Source of the DNA: Paraburkholderia caffeinitolerans
GTDB lineage: Bacteria; Pseudomonadota; Gammaproteobacteria; Burkholderiales; Burkholderiaceae
Reading direction: 5' to 3'
Assembly: GCF_902859945.1 (NCBI RefSeq)
Contig: NZ_CADIKL010000020.1
Coordinates: forward strand, 55,536 to 119,535
Length of the DNA stretch: 64,000 nucleotides
The notes below the pieces were generated by a model that was given only the letters and a program-made list of their open reading frames with translations, had not been told where the DNA came from and made no database searches. Shown in pieces: positions 56,636 to 64,000 of the stretch; the first letter of the stretch is position 1, and every line of letters starts with the position of its first letter. The position numbers and the translations under genes were made by a program.

Positions 56636-57949
56636 ATGAACATCATCTGGGCGCGCGCCCTCGTATCGCTTGTACTGCTCGCGCTCGTCTGCGCGGGCGT
56701 CGGCGCGATCTTCGGCGTGAAGGTCGCGCTGGCCGTGGCTGTTGTCGTGCTGATCGGCCAAATGTTTTTCAGCACCTTCCATAAGCAGCGCCTCTGGCGC
56801 CTGCTCGACGCGCCCGTCTACGGCGAAGTGCCGAGCGCCCCCGGCATCTGGGGCGAAATCTATTACCGCCTGCACAAGCTCGCCAAGCGCTGGCACGCCC
56901 AGGTGCGCCAGGTGGAGCAGCAGCACTCGCGCTTCATCCAGGCGATCCAGGCGTCGCCCAACGGCGTGGCCATGCTCGACGACCACGACCAGATCGAGTG
57001 GTGCAACGCCATCTCCGAGGTGCATTTCGGCCTCGACGCGAAGCGCGACCTGCGCCAGCACATCACCCACCTCGTGCGTCAGCCCGACTTCGTGCGCTAC
57101 CTCAATTCGCACGACTACCAGGACACGCTGGTCATGCGCGGCATGGGTGTGAAGCGCCAGAACGTGATTTCGGTGCAGGTGTTTCCGTACGGCGAGAATC
57201 GCAAGCTCGTGCTGTCGCAGGACATCACGGAACTCGAGCGCACCGACTCCATGCGGCGCGACTTCGTCGCCAACGTCTCGCACGAACTGAAAACGCCGCT
57301 CACGGTGCTGTCGGGTTTTCTGGAGACGATGCGTGAACTGCCGCTCTCCGAGGACGAGCGCGAGCGCTATTTCGATCTGATGGAGCAGCAGGCCTCGCGC
57401 ATGCGCCATATCGTGACCGACCTGCTCGTGCTGGCGAAGCTCGAAGGCGAGGGGCGCGCGCCCGGCGAGCAGATGATCGACATGCGCGCGGTGCTCGGCC
57501 ACGTGCGCGAGGACGCGGAAAGCCTCTCGGGCGGGCATCATCGGATCACGGCCGATTTCGACGATGGCTTGAGCCTGACTGGATCGGAGACCGAAATATT
57601 GAGCGCGCTCGGCAATCTCGCCACCAATGCGGTGCGTTACACGCCGGACGGCGGCGCGGTGCAACTGTCGTGGCGTACCGAAGGCGGTCAGGCGGTGTTC
57701 TCGGTCACCGATAGCGGCTACGGCATTCCCGCGAGCGACATCCCGCGCCTGACCGAGCGCTTTTATCGCGTGGACCGTAGCCGTTCGCGCGATACGGGCG
57801 GCACGGGGCTCGGTCTCGCGATCGTCAAGCACGTGCTGCAGCGCCACGATGCGGCGCTCGAAGTGAAGAGCGAGGAAGGGCGCGGCAGCACCTTCACGGT
57901 GCGCTTCCCGGCCGCGCGCACGGCGCGCCGGCAGCCGGCGCCGGTGTGA
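56636..57949 (+). CDS. phoR: phosphate regulon sensor histidine kinase PhoR
   Basis: A 437-residue membrane kinase. Two adjacent N-terminal helices (about residues 8-28 and 29-47) leave almost no periplasmic loop, as in PhoR, which senses phosphate indirectly through PstSCAB-PhoU. A PAS-like domain (about 95-195), the HisKA box VANVSHELKTPLTV with His216, and a HATPase domain with NLATNAVRYTPDGG (N box), DSGYGIP and GGTGLGLAIVKH follow. The ATG at 56636 is chosen, with AGGA just upstream. It is 114 bp after phoB. Confidence 0.95.
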   Translation: MNIIWARALVSLVLLALVCAGVGAIFGVKVALAVAVVVLIGQMFFSTFHKQRLWRLLDAPVYGEVPSAPGIWGEIYYRLHKLAKRWHAQVRQVEQQHSRFIQAIQASPNGVAMLDDHDQIEWCNAISEVHFGLDAKRDLRQHITHLVRQPDFVRYLNSHDYQDTLVMRGMGVKRQNVISVQVFPYGENRKLVLSQDITELERTDSMRRDFVANVSHELKTPLTVLSGFLETMRELPLSEDERERYFDLMEQQASRMRHIVTDLLVLAKLEGEGRAPGEQMIDMRAVLGHVREDAESLSGGHHRITADFDDGLSLTGSETEILSALGNLATNAVRYTPDGGAVQLSWRTEGGQAVFSVTDSGYGIPASDIPRLTERFYRVDRSRSRDTGGTGLGLAIVKHVLQRHDAALEVKSEEGRGSTFTVRFPAARTARRQPAPV

Positions 57950-57994
57950 GGCGCGCACAAAACGCGCCACGCACCTTGCTCAGGCTTGCAGAAT

Positions 57995-58026
57995 AAAAAA
58001 TGCCGCTTCATTGAAGCGGCATTTTT
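57995..58026. terminator. bidirectional terminator between phoR and ppk
   Basis: A stem AAAATGCCGCTTCA / TGAAGCGGCATTTT with almost no loop beyond TT, flanked by A and T runs. It serves phoR on + and ppk on -. Confidence 0.9.
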
Positions 58027-58068
58027 GCATCGAGGCTTATGTGCCTGCCGTCACTGCAACATCGGCAA

Positions 58069-60132
58069 TCAGGAACAGAACTTCGCCAGCAGGTTCATTT
58101 GCGCATTGCGCACAGCCTTGCCGGCGCGGCGGCGCCGGTAATGGCCATCGCTTTGCATGAGCCACGCGCACTGATTGTCGCCGAGGAAGCACGAGAGGCC
58201 TTCGGCGATCACGCGGCGCTTCAGGCGCCGGTCGTGGATCGGGAACGCTACCTCGACACGGCGAAACAGGTTGCGGTCCATCCAGTCGGCGCTCGACAGA
58301 TAGACATTTTCCGCGCCACCCGCGTAGAAATAGTAGATGCGGTGATGCTCGAGGAAGCGCCCGACGATCGAGCGCACCGTGATGTTTTCCGAAAGCCCCG
58401 GCACGCCCGGCTGCAGCGAGCACACGCCGCGAATGATCAGGTCGATCTTCACGCCGGCCTGCGACGCTTCGTAAAGCTCGTCGATCACCGTGGGTTCGAG
58501 CAGCGCGTTCATCTTGGCGACGATGCGAGCCTTCTTGCCGGCGCGCGCGGCGTCGGCTTCGGCGCGGATCGACTCGATCATCTTCGGATGCAGCGTGAAC
58601 GGCGACTGCCACATCTCATGCAGTTGCAGCTCACCACCGATACCCGTGAGCTGCTGGAACACGTGGTGGACGTCCTCGCACATTTTCGGCTGCGAAGTCA
58701 TGAGGCCGAAGTCGGTGTAGAGGCGTGCCGTGCGCGGATGGTAGTTGCCGGTGCCGAGGTGCACGTAGCGGCGCAGCGCCATGCGGCCGTTCACGGCCGT
58801 GCGGCGCACGATCAGCATCATCTTGGCGTGGCACTTGTGGCCGACCACGCCGTAGACCACATGCGCGCCCACGGCTTCGAGCTGCGCGGCCCAGTTGATG
58901 TTGGTTTCCTCGTCGAAGCGCGCGAGCAGCTCCACCACGACCGTCACTTCCTTGCCGTTGCGCGCGGCCTGCATGAGCGCGTCCATGAGCGGCGAATCGG
59001 TGCCGGTGCGGTAGATGGTCTGCTTGATCGCCACCACGTTCGGATCGTTGGCGGCCTGCAGCAGTAGTTCGAGCACTGGCTGGAAGCTCTCGTATGGGTG
59101 ATGCAGCAGCACGTCGCCCTGATCGATCACGTCGAACATATTGGTGTTCGCGACGATGCGTTGCGGAATCGCGGGCACGTGCGGCACGAACTTCAGATCG
59201 GGGCGATCGACCTTCTCGGGCAACTGCATGAGGCGCACGAGATTCACGGGGCCATCGACGTAATAGCAGTCCTTTTCATTCAATCCGCTTTCATCGAGCA
59301 GACGCCTCACGAGATGCACCGGCGTTTCCGCCGAGACCTCGAGCCGCACCGCGTTGCCCAGATGGCGCGCGGGCAACTCGCCCTGCAACGCCACGCGCAG
59401 GTTCGTGATTTCGTCTTCATCGACGAACAGTTCGCTGTTGCGCGTAATGCGGAACTGATTGCAGCTGCGCACGATGAGGCTCGGGAACAGTTCGCCCACG
59501 AAGCGCTGCAACAGCGAGCCGAGCAGCACGAAGCCGTGCTGGAAGCCCGAGAGCTCGTGCGGCATGCGCACGAGGCGCGGCAGCGCGCGCGGCGCCTGCA
59601 CGATGCCCATGACGGCCTGGCGGCCGAAGGCGTCCTTGCCTTCGAGTTCGACCACGAAATTCAGGCTCTTGTTGAGCACACGCGGGAATGGGTGCGCGGG
59701 GTCGAGCCCGATCGGCGTGAGCACGGGCAGCAGCTCGTCGATGAAATACTTGCGTGCCCAAGTCGTTTGCGCCTCGTTCCATGCATCGGTGCCATGAAAG
59801 TAGATGCCTTCTTCTTCGAGCGCCGGCAGCACGGTGTCGTGCAGCATGCGGTACTGACGATGCACGAGGCGCTGCGCGCGCTCGACCACGAGCTCGTACA
59901 TATGCTGGAGCGACATGCCGTCGGGCGTGAGCGCGCCCGGATTGTCACGCATCTGCTCCTGAAGCCCGGCCATGCGGACTTCGAAGAATTCGTCGAGATT
60001 GCTGCTGGTGATGCAGATAAAGCGCAGACGCTCCAGCAAGGGAACGGATGGGTCGGCGGCCTGTGCAAGCACACGCTCGTTGAATCCCAGAATGCCCAGT
60101 TCGCGATTGAGTAGGGGATAGCGGATGGACAT
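58069..60132 (-). CDS. ppk1: polyphosphate kinase 1
   Basis: A 687-residue enzyme that reversibly makes polyphosphate from ATP. The N-terminal domain begins PLLNRELGILGFNERVLAQA; two phospholipase-D-like catalytic domains follow with VHLGTGNYHPRTARLYTDFGL (His autophosphorylation site) and ADWMDRNLFRRVEVAFPI. The ATG at 60132 gives the family start (MSIRYPLLNRELG). It converges on phoR and is divergent from ppx, with a candidate Pho box upstream. Confidence 0.96.
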   Translation of the reverse strand: MSIRYPLLNRELGILGFNERVLAQAADPSVPLLERLRFICITSSNLDEFFEVRMAGLQEQMRDNPGALTPDGMSLQHMYELVVERAQRLVHRQYRMLHDTVLPALEEEGIYFHGTDAWNEAQTTWARKYFIDELLPVLTPIGLDPAHPFPRVLNKSLNFVVELEGKDAFGRQAVMGIVQAPRALPRLVRMPHELSGFQHGFVLLGSLLQRFVGELFPSLIVRSCNQFRITRNSELFVDEDEITNLRVALQGELPARHLGNAVRLEVSAETPVHLVRRLLDESGLNEKDCYYVDGPVNLVRLMQLPEKVDRPDLKFVPHVPAIPQRIVANTNMFDVIDQGDVLLHHPYESFQPVLELLLQAANDPNVVAIKQTIYRTGTDSPLMDALMQAARNGKEVTVVVELLARFDEETNINWAAQLEAVGAHVVYGVVGHKCHAKMMLIVRRTAVNGRMALRRYVHLGTGNYHPRTARLYTDFGLMTSQPKMCEDVHHVFQQLTGIGGELQLHEMWQSPFTLHPKMIESIRAEADAARAGKKARIVAKMNALLEPTVIDELYEASQAGVKIDLIIRGVCSLQPGVPGLSENITVRSIVGRFLEHHRIYYFYAGGAENVYLSSADWMDRNLFRRVEVAFPIHDRRLKRRVIAEGLSCFLGDNQCAWLMQSDGHYRRRRAGKAVRNAQMNLLAKFCS

Positions 60133-60184
60133 TGGTATTGAATGCGGAATTCCAGGGGATGATTCGAACGGACGCTCGGAAATT

Positions 60185-60213
60185 CTCACAGTTTCGTGAC
60201 GTTATTATGAAAT
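60185..60213 (-). promoter_or_regulatory. candidate PhoB box upstream of ppk
   Basis: Reading the - strand, ATTTCAT, ACGTCAC and CTGTGAG follow each other with exactly 4 bp between them, an 11-bp period. The last half-site deviates (GTGAG for GTCAC). The array ends 52 bp before the ppk ATG, almost the same distance as the pstS box from pstS. No convincing -10 is visible, so confidence is moderate. Confidence 0.5.
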
Positions 60214-60439
60214 TTGGTGTGTCATAAATTCTACGCTCCATTTTCACGTATTCGACACGTCTCGCGGCAAAGATGCAGGCTGGGTCAGGGCGTCCCTCGC
60301 GGGGGCGTTGCGGGCCGCAACCGGTGCGGGGGATGACATGGGGAAGTCGGGTACGCTTAAAATGGCATATTTGGACAGCGCGGCGGCCGCCCAGCGAGAC
60401 CGGATGGCCACGCTCGCACGCATGGAGTTCGCCCCCTCG

Positions 60440-61951
60440 ATGGTCACCAATCCGCAACTGATAGCCGCCGTCGATCTCGGTTCGAACAGCTTTCGGCTGA
60501 TCGTCGGCCGGGTCGAGGAAACCGACGCCGGCAGCCAGATCTATCCCGTCGATGCCCTGCGCGAGGCGGTGCGTCTTGCCGCCGGCCTCTCGAAGGAAAA
60601 GATGCTCGACCGCGCTTCGCAGGTGCGCGGCTGGGACGCGCTCAAGCGCTTTGGCGAGCGCCTGCGCGACTTCCATCCGGACCACGTGCGCGCGGTGGCC
60701 ACCAACACGCTGCGCGTGGCCAAAAACTCGCGTGAATTTCTCGTCGAGGCGGAAAAGGCACTCGGTTTCCCGATCGAAGTGATCGCGGGCCGCGAAGAAG
60801 CGCGCCTCATCTATGCGGGCGCTGCCCATTCGGTGCCGGCGAGCGCGGGCAAGCGCTTCGTGGTGGACATCGGCGGCGGCTCGACCGAATTCATCATCGG
60901 CGCGCACTACACGCCGATCCGCATGGAAAGCCTCTATATCGGCTGCGTGAGCCATAGCCGCCAATTCTTCCCGGCCGGCAACGTCGACGAATACACCATG
61001 CGCCAGGCCGAACTGGCCGCCACGCGCGAGATCCAGATCATTTCCGCCGACTATCGCAAGACCGGCTGGGACCAGGCGATCGGCTCATCGGGCACGGCGC
61101 GCGCGCTCGCCGAACTCGTGGAAGCGAACGGCTTCAACGACCCGGGCATCACGCACGGCATTTCGCGCGGCGGCCTCGAGCGCCTCAAGCGCGCGCTCAT
61201 CAAGGCCGAGAACGTCAATCGGTTGAAGCTCGTCGCGCTCAAGCCCGACCGCATTCCGGTGCTCGCGGGCGGCCTCTCGATCATGATCGCCGTGTTCGAC
61301 GAGCTCGGCATCGACTACGTCGACACCACCGACGGCGCGCTGCGCCTCGGTGTGCTGTACGACCTGCTCGGCCGTTCGCAGCACGAGGACATGCGCACCG
61401 TGACCGTGGAAGGCTTCATGCGCCGCTATGGCGTGGATCGCGCGCAGGCGGCCCGCATCGGCGAACTGGCGGTGAGCTTCTACGACCAGTTCGAGGAGCC
61501 CGACGAAGAGCGCCGCGAGGAAAACCGCATGTTCCTCGGTTGGGCGGCGTCGCTGCACGAGATCGGCTTGTCGATTTCGCACAGCGCGTATCACAAGCAT
61601 TCGGCCTATATCGCCAGCAATGCCGACATGCCAGGCTTCTCGCGCACCGACCAGGCGCGCCTTGCCGCGCTCGTGCTCGGCCACGTGGGCAAGCTCGGCA
61701 AGCTCTCGCAAACGCGCGACGTGGAATGGCCGCTGCTGTTCTGCCTGCGCCTCGCGGGCCTCCTGAGCCGCCGTCGCGCCGATGTCGGCCTGCCGCAAAT
61801 CAAGGTGATCCAGGAAGGCAACGGCTACGAAGTGCTGCTGCCGAATACGTGGGTGCAGAACAACCCGCTTACCGATTACAACCTGGTCCAGGAAGCGGCT
61901 GAGTGGGGCAAGGTCGGGATTCCGTATCGCGTGGTGTATTCGGAAGACTGA
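60440..61951 (+). CDS. ppx: exopolyphosphatase (Ppx/GppA family)
   Basis: About 503 residues, an actin-like ASKHA phosphatase that removes terminal phosphates from polyphosphate (GppA-type pppGpp hydrolysis is the alternative). Motifs are LIAAVDLGSNSFRLIVGRV (phosphate 1), VVDIGGGSTEFIIG (phosphate 2) and an HD-like C-terminal region with LHEIGLSISHSAYHKHSAYI. Several in-frame ATGs exist (60338, 60362, 60404, 60440); I chose 60440, just before the conserved strand, while 60338 has the better ribosome site. It is divergent from ppk, which supports the polyphosphate role. Confidence 0.92.
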   Translation: MVTNPQLIAAVDLGSNSFRLIVGRVEETDAGSQIYPVDALREAVRLAAGLSKEKMLDRASQVRGWDALKRFGERLRDFHPDHVRAVATNTLRVAKNSREFLVEAEKALGFPIEVIAGREEARLIYAGAAHSVPASAGKRFVVDIGGGSTEFIIGAHYTPIRMESLYIGCVSHSRQFFPAGNVDEYTMRQAELAATREIQIISADYRKTGWDQAIGSSGTARALAELVEANGFNDPGITHGISRGGLERLKRALIKAENVNRLKLVALKPDRIPVLAGGLSIMIAVFDELGIDYVDTTDGALRLGVLYDLLGRSQHEDMRTVTVEGFMRRYGVDRAQAARIGELAVSFYDQFEEPDEERREENRMFLGWAASLHEIGLSISHSAYHKHSAYIASNADMPGFSRTDQARLAALVLGHVGKLGKLSQTRDVEWPLLFCLRLAGLLSRRRADVGLPQIKVIQEGNGYEVLLPNTWVQNNPLTDYNLVQEAAEWGKVGIPYRVVYSED

Positions 61952-61990
61952 TGCAAGGCGATTGACGCGCGACGACGATCGCGCGCAAGC

Positions 61991-62018
61991 AACAACGCCC
62001 GGCCTGCGAGCCGGGCGT
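61991..62018. terminator. hairpin between ppx and olsB
   Basis: An 11-bp stem CAACGCCCGGC / GCCGGGCGTTG with a 6-nt loop lies between converging genes; only a weak T-rich stretch follows on either strand. Confidence 0.65.
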
Positions 62019-62050
62019 TGTGCTTTGTGGCGCTGCTCTGTGCTTGATGT

Positions 62051-62869
62051 CTAGCGTGCGGCAGCGTCGCCGAGGAAGTGGCGTGCGTAGCGCTCGTTGA
62101 TGTCCGAGAGGCGGAACAGCGTGAGGAAGTCGGCGCAGTTGAAGTCAGGGTCCCAGGCCGGCGCGCCGCAGATCTTCGCGCCAAGGCGCAGATAGCCCTT
62201 GATGAGCGGCGGCGGCACGGCGGACGCGCCCGTGCGCAGCTCCTCGACGGGCAGCGGGGTGTGCGGGAACGCACGGTACTCGGGGGCCGTGAGCGCGTTT
62301 GCTTCGAGCGAGGCGTAGAGATTGGCGGCGTAGTGGCCGCCATCGGCCATCGCGACGCTCGCACAGCCGAGCATCGTCTCGTAGCCGTTGTGCGTCATGT
62401 AGGCGCCAAGGCCGCCCCACAACGACATGATGACCGAGCCGCTGCGATAGTCGGGATGCACGCACGAGCGGCCCACCTCGACCATCTTGGGGCGCAGGTG
62501 GGCGAGGCGCGACAGGTCGAATTCGCTCTCGGCATAAAGTCGGCCGATGCGCGCGGCCTGGTGCGGCGGCAGCACGCGGTAGGTGCCGACGACCTTGAGC
62601 GTATCGAGGTCGCGCACGAGCAGGTGATCGCACCAGCTGTCGAAGGCATCGACGTCGAGGCCCGCCGGGCCCGCGAGGCGCGCGCCCATTTCCTCGGCGA
62701 ACACGCGGTAGCGCAGGCGCTGCGCTTCGCGCAGCTCTTCGTCGCTGCGCGCCCAGGCCACCTGCAGGCGATGCTGCACGGTGACCGTTTCCTCGGCGCG
62801 CGGCAGGCGCCTATGCGACTCGAAGAGGCTCGCAGCGAACGGCAGGGAAGGCGTCGGCAGATCTCGCAT
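62051..62869 (-). CDS. olsB: L-ornithine N(alpha)-acyltransferase (ornithine lipid synthesis)
   Basis: A 272-residue GNAT-fold acyltransferase that adds a 3-hydroxyacyl group from acyl-ACP to ornithine, the first step to the phosphorus-free ornithine lipids. The OlsB-type features are AQRLRYRVFAEEMGARL, FDSWCDHLLVRD, VVGTYRVLPPHQA, VEVGRSCVHPDYRSGSVIMSLWGGLGAYM and the PPLIKGYLRLGAKICGAPAWDPDFNCADFLTLF ending. The ATG at 62869 has AGGA upstream. olsA, for the second acylation, is not in the window. A well-formed Pho box precedes it. Confidence 0.88.
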   Translation of the reverse strand: MRDLPTPSLPFAASLFESHRRLPRAEETVTVQHRLQVAWARSDEELREAQRLRYRVFAEEMGARLAGPAGLDVDAFDSWCDHLLVRDLDTLKVVGTYRVLPPHQAARIGRLYAESEFDLSRLAHLRPKMVEVGRSCVHPDYRSGSVIMSLWGGLGAYMTHNGYETMLGCASVAMADGGHYAANLYASLEANALTAPEYRAFPHTPLPVEELRTGASAVPPPLIKGYLRLGAKICGAPAWDPDFNCADFLTLFRLSDINERYARHFLGDAAAR

Positions 62870-62922
62870 GGGGCGTCCTGGTCGGAAATAAGAAAACTTT
62901 TCCGGCAATTTAGTAAGACGCG

Positions 62923-62962
62923 GTTACGGTTCCATGAAGCCGCAATGACGATTCGGTGACGC
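62923..62962 (-). promoter_or_regulatory. PhoB box upstream of olsB
   Basis: Reading the - strand, GCGTCAC, TCGTCAT, GCTTCAT and CCGTAAC follow each other with exactly 4 bp between each, a perfect 11-bp period over four half-sites. GCTTCAT also occurs in the pstS box. The box ends 53 bp before the olsB start; a -10-like TACTAA lies at 62910-62915. Confidence 0.7.
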
Positions 62963-63015
62963 GCTGTAAGGTCGATGTGGGGAGGGCGGAGGGTGAGGTC
63001 CGCGCCGAAGCGGTC

Positions 63016-63480
63016 CTAGACGAGATCGGGCGTGATGGCGGCGAGCAGGACTGCTTCGCCGTCACCGTTGCGCTCGCGGCTCTTGATCCAGAAGACGCCG
63101 GCTTTCTTCATCGCCCAACTGCGGCGGGTTTCTTCGGTCGACAAGAGGCGTGCGGCCACCTCGCCGAGCGTCGGCTGATGGCCGATCACGACGACCGTGG
63201 AGGCGATGCCTTCGGGCCAGCCAGCCGCCGCGAGCACGGCGTCGACGCTGGCATTGGGTGCGATCTCGCGCACGACACGGTATTGGTCGGTGAGCGCTTC
63301 GGCGGTTTGTATCGTGCGCGCGGCGGGGCTCGCGAGGATCACGGCGTCGTCGGGCAGGCGCGCACGCAGCCAGCGCGCGACGTTCTGCGCCTGCTTGCGT
63401 CCACGCGTGGTGAGTTGGCGGGCGAGATCGCTTGCGGCGATGTCTTCGGCTTCGGCATGGCGCCAGAGGATGAGGTTCAT
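63016..63480 (-). CDS. sixA: phosphohistidine phosphatase SixA-like
   Basis: A 154-residue histidine-phosphatase-superfamily protein. The catalytic RHG-type motif is LWRHAEAED (Arg7, His8), with LASPAARTIQTAEAL and VVIGHQPTLGEVAARLL (second His) further along. Length matches SixA, which dephosphorylates phosphohistidine on HPt or Npr proteins in E. coli. The ATG at 63480 gives the compact family start. It lies upstream of olsB on the same strand, but the Pho box between them suggests separate regulation. Confidence 0.88.
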   Translation of the reverse strand: MNLILWRHAEAEDIAASDLARQLTTRGRKQAQNVARWLRARLPDDAVILASPAARTIQTAEALTDQYRVVREIAPNASVDAVLAAAGWPEGIASTVVVIGHQPTLGEVAARLLSTEETRRSWAMKKAGVFWIKSRERNGDGEAVLLAAITPDLV

Positions 63481-63594
63481 TTGAGGGGTCTCTTGGGGGA
63501 TGTGCGCGTGTGGAATTCGGTTTCCACGCGGGTTTCCTGCATGGTGCACGCGGGGTGGGGCGGGGGCAAGATATCTGCTTTAAGCGATATGGGT

Positions 63595-63624
63595 TTGACG
63601 ATCCCGGAAAGAGAGCGCTATAAT
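63595..63624 (+). promoter_or_regulatory. promoter of tRNA-Pro
   Basis: TTGACG (63595-63600), an 18-bp spacer and a perfect TATAAT (63619-63624) precede the tRNA by 11 bp. Confidence 0.85.
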
Positions 63625-63635
63625 CGGCGATTCGT

Positions 63636-63712
63636 CGGAGCGTAGCGCAGCCTGGTAGCGCATCTGATTTGGGATCAGAGGGTCGTAGGTTCGAATCCTA
63701 TCGCTCCGACCA
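63636..63712 (+). tRNA. tRNA-Pro (anticodon TGG)
   Basis: A 77-nt cloverleaf with acceptor CGGAGCG / CGCTCCG, anticodon stem TCTGA/TCAGA with loop TTTGGGA (anticodon TGG), T-loop TTCGAAT and encoded CCA. Confidence 0.97.
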
Positions 63713-63720
63713 AGGAAATC

Positions 63721-63755
63721 AAGGGGTTACAAGTCAATGGCTTGTAGCCCCTTTC
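63721..63755 (+). terminator. terminator of tRNA-Pro
   Basis: Stem AAGGGGTTACAAG / CTTGTAGCCCCTT with a 7-nt loop and one G-U pair, then TCTGTTTTT. No gene is supported between it and 63939. Confidence 0.8.
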
Positions 63756-63939
63756 TGTTTTTGCGATCCGTTACCGTTCTGTTACCGGAAAATTGGGCGC
63801 ACGGCTGAAGATGTTATCGACTTGCGCCGGACCCTATCGGAGTCATGCATGGTCGTTGATTTTAGTGGTCTCTCTTCGCGTCGTGGCTCGGACCTATCCG
63901 GCATTTTGTGGGCGAGGCATATCATGAGAGGTAAAAATC

Positions 63940-64000
63940 ATGGATATGCCGATGAAGAAGAAACGTACGGTGGCGTCTCAGGCAGCGGCCCGAGGGCCGC
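63940..64000 (+). CDS. possible start of an unidentified gene, cut by the window end
   Basis: An ATG at 63940 with GAGAGG 7 bp upstream opens a frame of at least 20 codons, beginning MDMPMKKKRTVASQ, that runs off the window. The N-terminus is basic. Too little is visible to name a family. The surrounding 63713-63960 looks more AT-rich than the rest of the window, and the position just downstream of a tRNA would suit an integrated element. Confidence 0.35.
   Translation, partial: MDMPMKKKRTVASQAAARGP

Noticed and set aside
60218..60225. TGTGTCAT on the + strand as a Pho half-site for ppx
   Set aside because: It resembles a single half-site, but no partner occurs 11 bp up- or downstream on that strand.

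Overview
The window is a 64 kb GC-rich (by eye well above 60 %) chromosomal segment of a beta-proteobacterium. Gene order and protein sequences fit the Burkholderiaceae, most likely Paraburkholderia, Caballeronia or Burkholderia. The clues are the fabF-rpoE-rseA-rseB-mucD-lepA-lepB-rnc-era-recO-pdxJ-acpS run, the EF-P/EarP rhamnosylation pair, and the rlmE-ftsH-folP-glmM-pst-pho-ppk-ppx-olsB run. Genus and species are inferred; no database was consulted. Nearly all of the window is conserved core genome. No insertion sequence, CRISPR array, rRNA operon or prophage body is visible.

Layout. 1-13.8 kb (+ strand): end of fabF, a small YgfX-like membrane protein, the sigma-E envelope-stress module (rpoE, rseA, rseB, mucD), a glutaredoxin-like gene, then lepA, lepB, rnc, era, recO, pdxJ, acpS and nagZ, closely spaced and ending at a strong bidirectional terminator. 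13.9-18.0 kb (- strand): an orphan sigma-54 response regulator with an altered GAFTGA loop, a non-coding gap with a possible CsbD/YjbJ gene remnant, and efp with its modifying enzyme earP. 18.2-27.6 kb: uvrC, pgsA, two tRNA-Gly and one tRNA-Cys, a DUF2164 protein and an ElaA-like acetyltransferase; then a copper-delivery trio on the - strand (CtaG-like, PCu(A)C, SCO); then otsB and otsA for trehalose. 27.7-36.3 kb: a divergent ABC exporter and glycosyltransferase, two membrane proteins, tRNA-Val, the dnaQ-rnhA-methyltransferase group, and divergent gloB. 36.5-48.2 kb: mltD, carA, carB, greA, a DUF4149 protein, yhbY, rlmE and ftsH. 48.3-63.5 kb: folP, glmM, pstSCAB-phoU-phoB-phoR, then ppk, ppx, olsB and sixA. 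The window ends at tRNA-Pro(TGG), followed by more AT-rich sequence and a possible truncated gene start that may mark the edge of an accessory element.

How the genes work together. The sigma-E block senses and repairs periplasmic damage. The lepA-nagZ block covers translation, protein export, RNA processing, recombination, vitamin B6, acyl-carrier activation and wall recycling. The most coherent regulatory picture is phosphate starvation: the pst/pho operon encodes phosphate uptake and the PhoBR sensor, ppk and ppx handle polyphosphate, and olsB makes phosphorus-free ornithine lipids. I can read 11-bp-spaced PhoB-type half-sites upstream of pstS, ppk and olsB, each ending 52-55 bp before the start codon, which suggests a local Pho regulon over about 12 kb.

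I found no clearly undescribed multi-gene system. The most useful leads are the Pho boxes before olsB and ppk, a perfect 12-bp outer stem just upstream of rnc (candidate RNase III autoregulation site), the GAFNGA sigma-54 activator, a four-copy 9-bp repeat upstream of rpoE, and the tRNA-Pro boundary.
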